DNA from: CAZNOG01 sp964574635
GTDB lineage: Bacteria > Bacteroidota > Bacteroidia > Flavobacteriales_D > Cryomorphaceae
Reading direction: 5' to 3'
DNA length: 49,505 nucleotides
NCBI GenBank assembly: GCA_964574635.1
Contig: CAZNOG010000019.1
Location: forward strand, 1-49,505
A program made the translations under genes and the position numbers. Position 1 is the stretch's first letter. Each line of letters opens with the position of its first letter. Positions 35,601 through 43,600 of the stretch are shown one piece after another. The notes beneath the pieces are model-generated. The model ran no database searches. It saw only the letters and a list, made by a program, of their open reading frames with translations, and was not told the DNA's origin.

Positions 35601-35949
35601 CCTCACCGAAGAGGGCGTGACGTACTACGTCATGGTGGATGGATACGAAGGCGATGCGGGCGAGTTCTGCATCGGTATGACCAACCACGGATCGGTGGGT
35701 GTGAACGACGCAAGCGCGTTTTCGTTCACCGCGTATCCCAACCCCACTCGCGGCGCACTCACCATCGAGTCGGCCGAACCCATCGAAGCGTTGACGCTGA
35801 TCAACGTTTTGGGACAACGCGTGGAGGGCTGGTCTTTCGCACCGACCCAAACCATGGAAATCGATACCCACGGACTCCCCTCGGGCATCTATTTCCTGGA
35901 AGCCAGATCGGGATCAGACCTCTCGGTACACAAAATCGTGGTGGAATAA
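32602..35949 (+). CDS. Large secreted multidomain protein with T9SS sorting domain
   Basis: 1115 residues. The signal peptide is about 1-22 (ends GYAQ). A lamin-tail-like beta domain (about 23-195, 'LIVTGVLDGPLSGGTPKAIE') is followed by an OB-fold-like module (about 205-385), a Calx-beta domain (about 394-505, 'VGEADGTVTLSVEIF', 'IDDEEPNENRTI'), a second OB-like module, two related Cys-containing modules starting 'NDDC' (about 717 and 878), and a sorting domain (about 1040-1115, 'AYPNPTRGALTI', 'GIYFLEA'). Lamin-tail and OB modules occur in secreted Bacteroidota nucleases and adhesins, but no nuclease domain was found here. Likely a surface adhesin or matrix protein. Confidence 0.85.
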   Translation: MKKLYLSFAVFFALICSTVGYAQSDLIVTGVLDGPLSGGTPKAIEIYVVNDIDDLSIYGFGSANNGGGTDGEEFTFPADAVTAGQYLYIATTSAEFNTFFGFDPDYTSDAAAINGDDAVEIFKEGVAVDVFGEIEHDGDIAAWNYLDGWAYRVDGTGPSTTFVPSEWTYSGVDALDGVADNASAPNPWPLGTYSTEGGGDEATVVTIPEIQETTDPDGNSPLLGTLVQTTGIVTGGYDDGFWIQDGTGPWTGIFVRQSGHTTQRGDEVTVTGTVQENFGLTRLGNPTEVTVISSGNDEPEPTTVTTAVAGTEEYEGVLIEVLGVTCIDSDLGFGEWAIDDGSGPYRADDELYDAGPIDFAGYDLVGIAHYSFDDYKMLPRDEMDVTLNPDANALALSFAQAQMNVGEADGTVTLSVEIFNAADTDTEVDVVVTGGDAEIDTHFSLDQPLTLTFPAGSDEAQTFDLTLIDDEEPNENRTIVLELQNATNGAMLGTAVLTLTIQDDDTEIVVTDIAIVAEVDADGVAVNDGVEYTVGGVVYGVNMNANGLSFTMRDHTGGIGVYSGVPVDGYVVTESDSILLTGVVDQFNGLTQLNPSSITLISTGHDLQDPLVVTAFDETMESNLLKLECVFLTDPGQWTGTGSGFNVTVSNGTDEFDLRIDNDVDLYSMNAPSGTFDVVGILGQFDNNPPYLEGYQLFPRYAADITPQDCGISTPPVNDDCLAAISLDELMGGEVSVAMNSQQFTNVGATVADNDPTAGWDCFGEPDGSGTEPTLDNNVWFSFTGDGHSYFIETNNCDGTAEDYIPFGDTQIAVYQGICGLFAMPYACNEDSPNATSNHYPAGVTIETVPGQSYLLMIDGFGGVAGDFCISFTRQPLANDDCEGAADLNDLTGGAIDELQTSGAFTNDGATSDGDPNPNDEEANCWFGTPLVEKTVWFTFEGDGNSYFIETLDCGVDNYIPFGDTQMAIFTGECGDFTQVACSEDGPQASEDHYPAGIELLTEEGVTYYVMVDGYEGDAGEFCIGMTNHGSVGVNDASAFSFTAYPNPTRGALTIESAEPIEALTLINVLGQRVEGWSFAPTQTMEIDTHGLPSGIYFLEARSGSDLSVHKIVVE

Positions 35950-35969
35950 TTCCGCCGTACACCAAAACG

Positions 35970-36009
35970 AAAAATCCCCGGTACGCGCAGTGCCGGGGAT
36001 TTTTTTTTG
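35970..36009 (+). terminator. Intrinsic terminator
   Basis: Stem AAAATCCCCGGTAC / GTGCCGGGGATTTT (one G-T pair) with a 5-base loop and a run of T. It ends the secreted-protein transcript about 20 bp after its stop. Confidence 0.92.
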
Positions 36010-36024
36010 TTTTTGTGGGTGTGT
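36002..36024 (+). repeat. Dispersed intergenic motif, copy 3
   Basis: Includes TTTTTTGTTTTTGTGGGTG then TGTC, identical over 23 bases to the minus-strand copy at 44821-44843. It overlaps the T-tract of the terminator. Confidence 0.65.
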
Positions 36025-36093
36025 CTCGCCCGGGAAGTTCCCGCTTCAGGTTCCCGGACCGACCTCTACCTTTTCAATCGGCGCGAGTCGGTC

Positions 36094-37644
36094 TTAATCG
36101 AACGCCACTTTCTTGAGCAGCGCTTCCGTCGATACTTTTTCGTGTACGATGCCCGGTAGGTCGCTGATGGCCACGCGCTCTTGCTCCATGGAATCGCGGT
36201 GGCGAACGGTCACCGTTTGGTCCTCGAGCGTTTGGTGGTCTACCGTGATGCAGTACGGCGTCCCCAGCGCATCTTGGCGCCGGTACCGCTTCCCGATGCT
36301 GTCCTTTTCGTCATAGCGGCATCGGTATTGAATGCGCAGGGAAGCGAGGATTTCGCCCGCTTTTTCGGGCAGGCCGTCCTTTCGGAGCAGGGGCAGCACG
36401 GCGATTTGCACCGGTGCCAGTGGCGGCGGGAAGCGCAGAACGGTGCGCTGCGTGCCGTCGCTCAGCTCCTCGACGTCGAAAGCCGCCGACATGACGGCCA
36501 GAAACAGTCGGTCCAATCCGATGGAAGTTTCAACCACGTAGGGAATGTATCCCGCGCCTTCTTCCGTGTCGAAATAGCGCAGTTTTTTACCGCTGTATTC
36601 TTCGTGCCGCGCCAAGTCGTAGTCGGTGCGGGAGTGGATCCCCTCCAGTTCTTTGAAGCCCATGGGGAAATCGTATTCGATGTCGCAGGCGGCGTTGGCG
36701 TAGTGAGCGAGCTTCAAGTGGTCGTGGAAACGCATGTGGTCACCCAAACCCAAGGCGCGGTGCCATTGCATTCGGCGCTCCTTCCACTTTTCGTACCACT
36801 CCAGCTCGGTGCCGGGCTTCACGAAAAACTGCATTTCCATCTGTTCGAACTCCCGCATGCGGAAAACAAATTGACGTGCGATGATCTCGTTGCGGAACGC
36901 CTTACCGATCTGCGCGATGCCGAAAGGAATCTTCAGGCGGCTGCTCTGGCGCACATTGTTGAAATTGACGAAAATACCCTGCGCGGTTTCGGGGCGCAGG
37001 TAGATGGTGCCACCCGCACCGGCGAGAGAGCCCAGTTCGGTTTTGAACATCAGGTTGAATTGGCGCACGTCGGTCCAATTCTTCGAACCCGTTTCGGGAT
37101 CGGTAATGCCCAACTCGTCGATCAATGCTTTGACCGCGCCGAGGTCTTCGGCGTCCATGGCCGTTTTGAAGCGGCCGTTGATCTCGTCAATTTTTTCCTT
37201 GCTGCGCAGCACATTGGGGTTGGTGGCGAGAAATTGCTCCTCGTCGAACTCATCGCCGAAGCGCTTCCGTCCCTTTTCCACTTCCTTCTCGATTCTCTTT
37301 TCGTATTTTGCCACGTGCTCTTCGATCAGCACGTCGGCGCGGTAGCGCTTTTTGCTGTCTTTGTTGTCGATCAGCGGGTCGTTGAAAGCATCGACGTGGC
37401 CGGACGCCTTCCATACGGTGGGGTGCATGAAGATGGCCGAGTCGATGCCCACGATGTTTTCGTTGAGGCGCACCATGGAATCCCACCAGAAGGATTTGAG
37501 GTTGTTTTTCAATTCCACACCGTAAGGGCCGTAATCGTACGTGGCGCTCAATCCGTCGTATATCTCGCTGGAGGGGAATACGAAACCGTATTCTTTGGCG
37601 TGGCTGATGATGTTTTTCAGTTTGTCTTCGGAAGTGTTGCTCAT
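36094..37644 (-). CDS. glyS: Glycine--tRNA ligase (single-chain, alpha2 type)
   Basis: 516 residues, class II synthetase of the single-polypeptide type. The N-terminus 'HAKEYGFVFPSSEIYDGL' and 'DYGPYGVELKNNLKSFWW' are hallmarks. Class II motif regions include 'LRPETAQGIFVNF', 'KIPFGIAQIGKAFRNEI' and 'MQFFVKPG', with the motif 3 segment 'ETSIGLDRLFLAVMSAAF'. A C-terminal anticodon-binding domain follows. It charges tRNA-Gly. It is convergent with the large secreted protein gene and divergent from the DUF3109 gene. Confidence 0.97.
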   Translation of the reverse strand: MSNTSEDKLKNIISHAKEYGFVFPSSEIYDGLSATYDYGPYGVELKNNLKSFWWDSMVRLNENIVGIDSAIFMHPTVWKASGHVDAFNDPLIDNKDSKKRYRADVLIEEHVAKYEKRIEKEVEKGRKRFGDEFDEEQFLATNPNVLRSKEKIDEINGRFKTAMDAEDLGAVKALIDELGITDPETGSKNWTDVRQFNLMFKTELGSLAGAGGTIYLRPETAQGIFVNFNNVRQSSRLKIPFGIAQIGKAFRNEIIARQFVFRMREFEQMEMQFFVKPGTELEWYEKWKERRMQWHRALGLGDHMRFHDHLKLAHYANAACDIEYDFPMGFKELEGIHSRTDYDLARHEEYSGKKLRYFDTEEGAGYIPYVVETSIGLDRLFLAVMSAAFDVEELSDGTQRTVLRFPPPLAPVQIAVLPLLRKDGLPEKAGEILASLRIQYRCRYDEKDSIGKRYRRQDALGTPYCITVDHQTLEDQTVTVRHRDSMEQERVAISDLPGIVHEKVSTEALLKKVAFD

Positions 37645-37686
37645 GTCGAAAAGTTTACCGCTTGGTTTGCAGGTTCACCGAGCCCG

Positions 37687-37694
37687 CAAAAGTA
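37687..37694 (-). promoter_or_regulatory. Putative -7 box of glyS (TACTTTTG)
   Basis: Minus-strand TACTTTTG matches TAnnTTTG, about 43 bases upstream of the glyS start. The -33 element is weak. Confidence 0.45.
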
Positions 37695-37803
37695 CACCAA
37701 ATCGCCGGCAGATTCGCCGGGGTCTGCCGCAATCCGAATCGGCGAGGCTTCGCGGCGTATCGGGTGGGAAGCCCAGGGAGGTGGTACACGCGGGAATAGG
37801 ACG

Positions 37804-37811
37804 TACCTTTG
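37804..37811 (+). promoter_or_regulatory. Putative -7 box, leaderless arrangement (TACCTTTG)
   Basis: TACCTTTG ends only four bases before the ATG of the DUF3109 gene, so transcription would begin at or just inside the start codon. That implies a leaderless mRNA or a slightly later start. Confidence 0.5.
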
Positions 37812-37815
37812 CGTC

Positions 37816-38403
37816 ATGATCAGAATTGACAATACCCTCGTGTCGGAAGACGTGTTTGAAAAGCGTTTCGTATGCGACCTCACGGCTTGCAAGGGCGCGT
37901 GCTGCGTGGAGGGTGACAGCGGAGCGCCGATGACGGCGGAGGAGATCGACATCCTGGAAGAGGTGTACCCGGAGGTGAAACCCTACATGTCGCCGGCCGG
38001 CATCGCCAGGGTGGAGGAAACGGGAGTGTTTACCATCGACGAAGACGGGGAATACGTGACGCCCCTGGTGGAGGACAGGGAGTGCGCTTTTGTGACTTTC
38101 GACGACAAGGGCATCGCCAAATGCAGCATTGAAATGGCCCACCGGGACGGGAAAATCGACTTTCCGAAACCGATTTCCTGCCACCTCTACCCCATTCGCC
38201 TCACCGAGCTCAAAGACTTTACGGCGGTGAACTACCACTTCTGGCCGATTTGCGATCCCGCCAGGGAATGCGGTGCGAAGCTAAACGTGAAAGTGTACCG
38301 ATTTCTCCGAACCGCCATCGAGAGAAAGTTCGGCAAGGCGTATTTCCAAAAGCTGGAAGAGGCGGACAAAATGCTCGAGGAAGGCAAGGGGTCGACCCAT
38401 TGA
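37816..38403 (+). CDS. DUF3109 family protein (Cys-rich)
   Basis: 195 residues from the ATG at 37816. The open frame continues far upstream, but that part is antisense to glyS. The Cys pattern is characteristic: 'CDLTACKGACC', then 'RECAF', 'AKCSIE', 'SCHLYPIR', 'PICDPARECGAK'. It resembles YkgJ-type proteins thought to bind zinc or an Fe-S cluster, though no reaction is established. The -7 box is four bases before the start. It is conserved in Bacteroidota and not linked here to a pathway. Confidence 0.9.
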   Translation: MIRIDNTLVSEDVFEKRFVCDLTACKGACCVEGDSGAPMTAEEIDILEEVYPEVKPYMSPAGIARVEETGVFTIDEDGEYVTPLVEDRECAFVTFDDKGIAKCSIEMAHRDGKIDFPKPISCHLYPIRLTELKDFTAVNYHFWPICDPARECGAKLNVKVYRFLRTAIERKFGKAYFQKLEEADKMLEEGKGSTH

Positions 38404-38768
38404 GAAGACTGCCGAGGAGCACCGCGAGAGGGATGGTAGCGGCATCCCCGCGAAGTAGGCGGCGCCGGCCAACCCCGGCGGGCAGGGCGACCTTGGAAGC
38501 CCCTGCCCGCCGCGGTTGGCCCGACGCATACGAGTGGGATACAGCGTACAGCCCGGCCCCGGCAAGTCTCGGTGAAATCCGTGTGAAAATCGGCCCACAC
38601 GAGACGACGACCGCCCCAATACGAAAAGCCGGGGCTCGCCCAAAAATCACACCCGAAAAACGACCGACGAAAAGGTCCGAAGCGGGTTATTTAAACCGGT
38701 TCCAAATTAATCCGTTGACACTTCAATGACAAATGAAATGCGAGGGATGGCGATATTTGTGCGCAGAT
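38404..38768. other. Intergenic region before hemA, with GC-rich inverted repeat
   Basis: 365 bp, no credible coding frame. It contains the 21-bp inverted repeat at 38467-38521 and, near 38690-38730, an AT-rich stretch that probably holds the hemA promoter, although no exact TAnnTTTG box was found. Confidence 0.6.
38467..38521. repeat. 21-bp inverted repeat (20/21 paired)
   Basis: The arms (38467-38487 and 38501-38521) begin GGCCAACC and end GGTTGGCC, with one mismatch and a 13-base loop. It is very GC-rich and has no T-tract, so it is more like a REP-type hairpin than a terminator. Confidence 0.8.
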
Positions 38769-40019
38769 ATGATACTGCCCGGACTAGACAAGTTCGCCAT
38801 TGTGGCGCTTACGCACAAAACCCTGCCGTTGGATGTGGTAAGTTTGTTTCACATCGAAACGGAAGAGCGCGCCGTGAGACTGGCCGCGCTGAAACAATCC
38901 CTCGATTTGTCGGAATTGATGTATTTGGCTACGTGCAACCGCATAGAATTCAGCATGGTGGCCAAAAACGACGGTGAAGTTCCGGACGTGCGGAAACTCT
39001 GTGCCGCGCTGAGACTGGATCTCGACGACGAGGCGCTGGATACTTGCGAAAAGGGCGCGGAAACCTTCGTGGGCATGGACGCCATGGACCACATGCTGAA
39101 GGTGGCTTCGTCACTGGATTCCATGGTGGTGGGCGAAAGGGAGATCATCACCCAAGTGCGCACGGCGTACGAATCGGCCCGTGAACAAGGGCTGTCGGGT
39201 GAAATCCTCCGACTGGCCAACCGTTTGACCATCGAAACGGCCAAAGAAATTTTTACGAAAACCGACATCTTCAAAAAACCGGTTTCGGTGGTGTCGCTGG
39301 CTTTCAAAAGACTGAAAGACCTGAAGTTCGATACCGACAGCCGAGTGGTGATGGTGGGTGCCGGAAGGACCAACCGCGCCATGGCGCGCTTTCTGGTGAA
39401 GCACGGTTTTAAAGACCTGACGATTTACAACCGCACCCTGGGGCGGGCCGAAGAACTGGCCGCCGAGGTGAAGGGCGAGGCGAGGAAACTGGCCGATATC
39501 CACAACCACGACACCGGATTCGACGTGTTGATCTCTTGTACCGCTTCGGGCGATGAAGTGATCGACAAGGAGCTTTACGAGACCTTGAGACGGGGCGAAA
39601 CCTCGCGGAAAGTGGTGATCGACTTGGCGCTGCCCGGCGACGTGTCGAAGACCATCTCCGGCGGCGAGGCCGGCACCCTCCACCACATCGACATCGAAGA
39701 ATTGCGCGAAGTGGCCGAGAAAAACCTGAAGGAACGCGCCAAAGAAATATCGCGGTGCGAGGAAATCATCAAGGAAGGGTTGGCGGAATTCGAAATGAGG
39801 TATCGACGCAGGAAGGTGGAAATGGCCATGATCGATGTGCCGGAAAAAGTCAAGGAAATCAGACAAAAGGCGGTGACGGCGGTGTACGCCAAAGAGATTG
39901 AAGGCCTGAACGAAGAGTCGAGGGAAGTTCTGGACAAAGTGGTGTCGTACCTGGAAAAGAAATACATCTCCCTGCCCATGGTCATGGCGCGGGAAATATT
40001 GCTCGGCAAAGCGAAATGA
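38769..40019 (+). CDS. hemA: Glutamyl-tRNA reductase
   Basis: 416 residues from the ATG at 38769 (MILPGLDKF); an upstream ATG at 38733 adds 12 residues without family match. First committed step of the C5 pathway to haem: glutamyl-tRNA is reduced with NADPH to glutamate semialdehyde. Features are the catalytic Cys56 in 'ATCNRIEF', 'SLDSMVVGEREI', the NADPH site 'VVMVGAGRTNRAMA' and a C-terminal dimerisation helix. The stop overlaps hemC as ATGA. Confidence 0.96.
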   Translation: MILPGLDKFAIVALTHKTLPLDVVSLFHIETEERAVRLAALKQSLDLSELMYLATCNRIEFSMVAKNDGEVPDVRKLCAALRLDLDDEALDTCEKGAETFVGMDAMDHMLKVASSLDSMVVGEREIITQVRTAYESAREQGLSGEILRLANRLTIETAKEIFTKTDIFKKPVSVVSLAFKRLKDLKFDTDSRVVMVGAGRTNRAMARFLVKHGFKDLTIYNRTLGRAEELAAEVKGEARKLADIHNHDTGFDVLISCTASGDEVIDKELYETLRRGETSRKVVIDLALPGDVSKTISGGEAGTLHHIDIEELREVAEKNLKERAKEISRCEEIIKEGLAEFEMRYRRRKVEMAMIDVPEKVKEIRQKAVTAVYAKEIEGLNEESREVLDKVVSYLEKKYISLPMVMAREILLGKAK

Positions 40020-40927
40020 GCGGCGGGCGGATCATCATCGGTTCGCGTGGAAGCGACTTGGCCCTGTGGCAAGCCAACCACATAAAAAGGGCGCTGGAAC
40101 TGTTGGGCCACGCACCCGAGATCAAGATCATCAAAACCAAAGGCGACCGCATTCAACACCTCTCCTTCGACAAAATGGAGGGGAAGGGATTTTTTACCAA
40201 AGAAATAGAAGAAGCCCTCCGCGAAAAAGCAATCGACCTGGCGGTGCATTCGTACAAGGATTTGGAGACGACGCCCCCGCCGGGGCTGACCATCGCCGCG
40301 GTTTCGGAAAGGGCCGATGCCCGGGACGTATTGCTCATCCGATCGGAGAGCGTGGACAAAACCGCCAAATGGGACCTGCGGGAAGGGGCCGTTGTGGGCA
40401 CCTCCAGCGCGAGGCGCAAGATGCAGGTGCTCCGAAATCGACCCGATGCCGTGCTGAAAGACATTCGGGGCAACGTGCCTACGCGTGTTGGAAAATTGCG
40501 GGACGGCGATTTCGACGCCATCGTGTTGGCGGCCGCGGGTTTGGACCGATTGGAACTGGAGGTGAGCGACCTCCACCGCTTCGATTTGGACCCCACGGAA
40601 TTTATCCCCGCGCCGGCCCAAGGGGTTCTCGCTTATCAAATACGGAGCGAAGACCGGGAACTCGGAGCCATCCTCGCGGAGATTCACCGACCGGACGTCG
40701 AGGAGGTGATCTCCGTGGAGCGAAAAGTATTGAAACTCTTCGACGGGGGCTGCCAGCTGCCTCTGGGCGCTTGGTGCCGACGCGAAAACGGTGAACTGCT
40801 CATCGACGCCATCATGGCGCACGACTTCGAGGCTCCGGCGAGTCGGGTGGTACTTCGGGCGACCTCCGCCGAGGGACTCGCCGTAAAAACCGTGGAGGCG
40901 CTGAGGCAAAACCGCGCCAAGGGCTGA
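40016..40927 (+). CDS. hemC: Porphobilinogen deaminase (hydroxymethylbilane synthase)
   Basis: 303 residues. It polymerises four porphobilinogens to hydroxymethylbilane on a dipyrromethane cofactor. Visible features are the N-terminal 'GSRGSDLALWQA', catalytic Asp82 in 'HSYKDLET', 'GTSSARRKMQ', 'DIRGNVPTRVGKL' and the cofactor-binding Cys246 in 'DGGCQLPLGAW'. The ATGA overlap with hemA implies coupled translation; hemD follows 18 bp later. Confidence 0.96.
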   Translation: MSGGRIIIGSRGSDLALWQANHIKRALELLGHAPEIKIIKTKGDRIQHLSFDKMEGKGFFTKEIEEALREKAIDLAVHSYKDLETTPPPGLTIAAVSERADARDVLLIRSESVDKTAKWDLREGAVVGTSSARRKMQVLRNRPDAVLKDIRGNVPTRVGKLRDGDFDAIVLAAAGLDRLELEVSDLHRFDLDPTEFIPAPAQGVLAYQIRSEDRELGAILAEIHRPDVEEVISVERKVLKLFDGGCQLPLGAWCRRENGELLIDAIMAHDFEAPASRVVLRATSAEGLAVKTVEALRQNRAKG

Positions 40928-40945
40928 TTTTCCCCGGACGACGTT

Positions 40946-41614
40946 ATGTTGAAAATCCACATCAGCCGCGATCATTTGGGAACCACTTTCGAGGGGCTGA
41001 TCGCAAGGGGCGCGGCGCGGATCGATCACCGCTCCTTCATCCGTTTGGAACTTCTCGACGTTGCGCCGCCACCGAAATCGGATTGGTTGTTTTTCCTTTC
41101 CCCTTCCGGGGTGAGGTTGTTCGCTTCGGCGTACGATGCGCGCGGTTTCAAGATCGGCGCGCTGTGGAATGGCACTGCCGAGGCCGTGGAGCGCTACCTG
41201 GGTACCTCGCCGGAATTTGTCGGCCGCAGCGAAGACTCGGAAGAAGCCTTGAAGGAATTCATCGCGGTGCCGGGCGAAAACGAAACCGTGACGGTGGCCC
41301 AGAGCGACAAAGGACTGCGGCGGATGCGCGGACTTTTGGAGGGAGAGCGATTGCGGGAGTGGACGTTTTATTCCAACATCCCCCACCCGCCCGACGAGCC
41401 CGTGGACGCCGATTACATCCTGTTCACCTCACCGAGCAATGCGGAAGCGTATTTGTCCAAGCACGCACTCCTGCCGAACCAATATGCCTTAGCCATCGGC
41501 GAAACCACCCGGAAGAGTCTGCAGCGCTTGGGATATCGCGACGTGCTCACGTCCGAAGAGCCCTCGGAAGCCGGCATGTGGGAGGCGGTGAAGCGCCACC
41601 GTGGAGTGAAGTGA
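40946..41614 (+). CDS. hemD: Uroporphyrinogen-III synthase
   Basis: 222 residues, slightly shorter than many HemD proteins. It closes and inverts ring D to make uroporphyrinogen III. Sequence is poorly conserved in this family, but 'DWLFFLSPSGVRLF' and 'ADYILFTSPSNAEAYL' match the two family segments near the active site, and the position after hemA-hemC is decisive. Fully in operon with them. Confidence 0.85.
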   Translation: MLKIHISRDHLGTTFEGLIARGAARIDHRSFIRLELLDVAPPPKSDWLFFLSPSGVRLFASAYDARGFKIGALWNGTAEAVERYLGTSPEFVGRSEDSEEALKEFIAVPGENETVTVAQSDKGLRRMRGLLEGERLREWTFYSNIPHPPDEPVDADYILFTSPSNAEAYLSKHALLPNQYALAIGETTRKSLQRLGYRDVLTSEEPSEAGMWEAVKRHRGVK

Positions 41615-41642
41615 GCGGATGTTTTCACATTCCCGTTAGATG

Positions 41643-41662
41643 ATTTTTGTTTTTGTGGGTGC
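41643..41662 (+). repeat. Dispersed intergenic motif, copy 4
   Basis: Contains ATTTTTGTTTTTGTGGGTGC, sharing the 15-base core TTTGTTTTTGTGGGT with the copies at 36002 and 44821, then diverging. Confidence 0.6.
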
Positions 41663-41762
41663 AACTTCGAATTGGAGCCTTCGACATGTACTCCATTTGT
41701 TTTCAGTAGGGTAAGGTTTTGCCGAAGCTTGAAGATCTGAATTTTGGGTTCTTTCCATAAAA

Positions 41763-41793
41763 TTTGACTATTTAAACGAATTCCATATATTCG
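41763..41793 (+). promoter_or_regulatory. Candidate promoter (TTTG-N19-TATATTCG)
   Basis: -33 TTTG at 41763-41766, a 19-base spacer and TATATTCG at 41786-41793, one base off the TAnnTTTG consensus. It would give a leader of about 215 bases before the lipoprotein gene. Confidence 0.5.
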
Positions 41794-42016
41794 TGGCGTT
41801 GGGGCTGTTGGATTGAGTGAGAGACCACCCGTAAGGACATATTCAAACCGGTATGAAGCCGCCGCGAGGTATCCACTCGAGCTGCGTTCATGCGGTGGAA
41901 GATTGCGCGAGTATTGCGGTTGGTTCCCACCTTTTGTGGTCACTTGGTTCACCGTTGCATCCATTCGGAACAAGAATGGATTTCCCACGAGGTAACTGAA
42001 AAACAAATCATTGACC

Positions 42017-42679
42017 ATGAGAAATCCAATCTTCATTTCCGCCGTTCTTCTCACACTCTTCTTGGCGTCTTCTTGTAAAATGGAGAAAAGGCTGTACAGG
42101 CCAGGCTACCACGTGGAGTGGACCAAATCCAATAAAACCGACAAAAAATCCGTAGAAAATCCGGATCAAGCCGAAGAGTACACTTCGGTGGAAACGGCGG
42201 AAATTCTTCCGGACCAACCCGCTCCCACCCCGCAAAAACCTGCGACGGAGCGCGCCTCGACCCCGGAATCGGATCAGACAACGGTAAAAATTCGGAAGGA
42301 CCCGGAAATGATCGCGTCCACGCAGGACCTCGGTGAGGAACTCGCCCCGCGACCTACGAGCAACAATTTCGCCAGGGTAAAAAATGAAGGCGAGTGGATG
42401 CAGACCCAAACCGTGGGATCGGAACACACCCGCAGGACCATGGAATCACTTGGAATCGCCGGTTTCATCATCGGGGTCGTGGGGTGGTTCGTACCCATTT
42501 TCGGACTTGCTCTCGTCATGATGCTATTGGCGGTCATCTTCGGTGCCGTCAGTTTAGGGAAAATCAATCGGGAACCGAATAAGTACATGGGTCGAGGATT
42601 TGGAATCACCAGTTTGATCCTCGGCATCATCGGGCTACTCATTCTGTTGCTACTGCTGTCATCGAATACGGAAGACTAA
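42017..42679 (+). CDS. DUF4190-domain lipoprotein
   Basis: 220 residues from the ATG at 42017; the frame also opens at TTG 42011. Lipoprotein signal peptide with Cys near 20 (LASSCKMEKRLY). After it comes a 'KRLYRPGYHVEW' motif, which I associate with Bacteroidota surface lipoproteins, a charged disordered stretch (about 40-135), and a C-terminal DUF4190-like module with two hydrophobic helices ('IAGFIIGVVGWFVPIFGLAL', 'GITSLILGIIGLLILLLLL'). It may be anchored in the inner or outer membrane. Function unknown. Confidence 0.82.
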   Translation: MRNPIFISAVLLTLFLASSCKMEKRLYRPGYHVEWTKSNKTDKKSVENPDQAEEYTSVETAEILPDQPAPTPQKPATERASTPESDQTTVKIRKDPEMIASTQDLGEELAPRPTSNNFARVKNEGEWMQTQTVGSEHTRRTMESLGIAGFIIGVVGWFVPIFGLALVMMLLAVIFGAVSLGKINREPNKYMGRGFGITSLILGIIGLLILLLLLSSNTED

Positions 42680-42863
42680 GCCGAGTCGAAGAACTCGTCG
42701 CCGATCACGCATATTTTTCCCGCGTCCAAATGCCGCGTCAGGTACGGAAATTTTCCAAGACAATGCGCAGAGGAAATACGGGTACAGGCCATCTTCAGCG
42801 CTGAATTTTACCGTGCAACGCCGTATTGCACCCGTGATTTTCGTGTGATCGCCCTGTACGTGT

Positions 42864-42893
42864 TTTTGCGAAAACCATAATTTCGATACATTT
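42864..42893 (+). promoter_or_regulatory. Bacteroidota-type promoter of the methyltransferase gene
   Basis: -33 TTTG at 42864-42867, an 18-base spacer, -7 TACATTTG at 42886-42893. The start codon is only 12 bases downstream of the -7 box, so the mRNA would be leaderless or nearly so. Confidence 0.7.
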
Positions 42894-42905
42894 GGCACAC
42901 ACCCA

Positions 42906-43463
42906 ATGGACGGGCGCATGAGCCGAAATCCGAAAAATCGTCTGGTAAAAACGATTGAATTCGTGGACAAACATTTGGCCCGGGGATCGCGAATTCTCGA
43001 CCTCGGGGTGAGGAATGAACTGGGGGTGAGACTGGCCGAGGCGGGTTTTCGGGTGGAGAATACGCAGGGCGAGGACTTGGACGTGGATTTTGGGAAATAC
43101 CACGCGGAATCGTACGACTGCGTAACGGCTTTCGAGATTTTCGAGCACTTGATGGCTCCGTACAATATTCTGAAAACCATTCGCGCACCTTATTTGATCG
43201 CTTCCGTACCACTCAATCTGTGGTTTGCGAAGGCGTATTGGAATAAAAAGGATCCTTGGGACCGGCATTACCACGAGTTTGAGCAGCGGCAGTTCGACAT
43301 GCTCTTGGAACGGACGGGGTGGCGCGTAATGGACCGGGAAAGATGGAAAAGCTACGAACCCGTTCCCAAGGGAATACGCCCCCTTCTCAGGAGGTTGGTG
43401 GACAGATACTACATCGTGTATTGTGAAAACACCGATCCCGAAAACGACCGAACGCGTTCGTGA
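42906..43463 (+). CDS. Class I SAM-dependent methyltransferase-like protein
   Basis: 185 residues. Motif I is 'SRILDLGVRNELGVRLAE', followed by 'DCVTAFEIFEHL', where the ubiquinone-methyltransferase-type motif II lies. Otherwise the protein is shorter than many members. The glycine-rich loop reads DLGVRNELG, lacking the usual GxGxG, so SAM binding is likely but not certain. No substrate clue in the neighbours. Confidence 0.7.
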   Translation: MDGRMSRNPKNRLVKTIEFVDKHLARGSRILDLGVRNELGVRLAEAGFRVENTQGEDLDVDFGKYHAESYDCVTAFEIFEHLMAPYNILKTIRAPYLIASVPLNLWFAKAYWNKKDPWDRHYHEFEQRQFDMLLERTGWRVMDRERWKSYEPVPKGIRPLLRRLVDRYYIVYCENTDPENDRTRS

Positions 43464-43600
43464 ATGAGAAACAATCACCTTCCCCGAAAAAATTCCAATC
43501 GTACCGGGATGAGAACCGACAGCCCGTTGGGTTGTTAAAGGCGAGGGATTCTCCGCAATATCGGCGTGTCGGGAAAACCGGAACATAAAGGACAACCGTC

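Larger units (their letters stand above)
41615..42016. other. Intergenic region with dispersed motif and candidate promoter
   Basis: 402 bp, no credible coding frame. It has a copy of the dispersed motif (41643-41662), a promoter match (41763-41793) and a small perfect hairpin ATCCATTC / GAATGGAT (41959-41966 and 41974-41981) in what would be the 5' leader of the downstream lipoprotein gene. Confidence 0.6.

Noticed and set aside
36181..37815. Long N-terminal extension of the DUF3109 gene
   Set aside because: It is antisense to glyS. The family begins at the ATG at 37816, right after a -7 box.
38404..38768. Several overlapping small frames before hemA
   Set aside because: They arise from the GC-rich hairpin; they share no start features or family matches.
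42906..43463. Methyltransferase as part of a restriction-modification system
   Set aside because: Its fold is small-molecule or protein methyltransferase-like, it has its own promoter, and the R-M genes lie 4 kb away in the cassette region.
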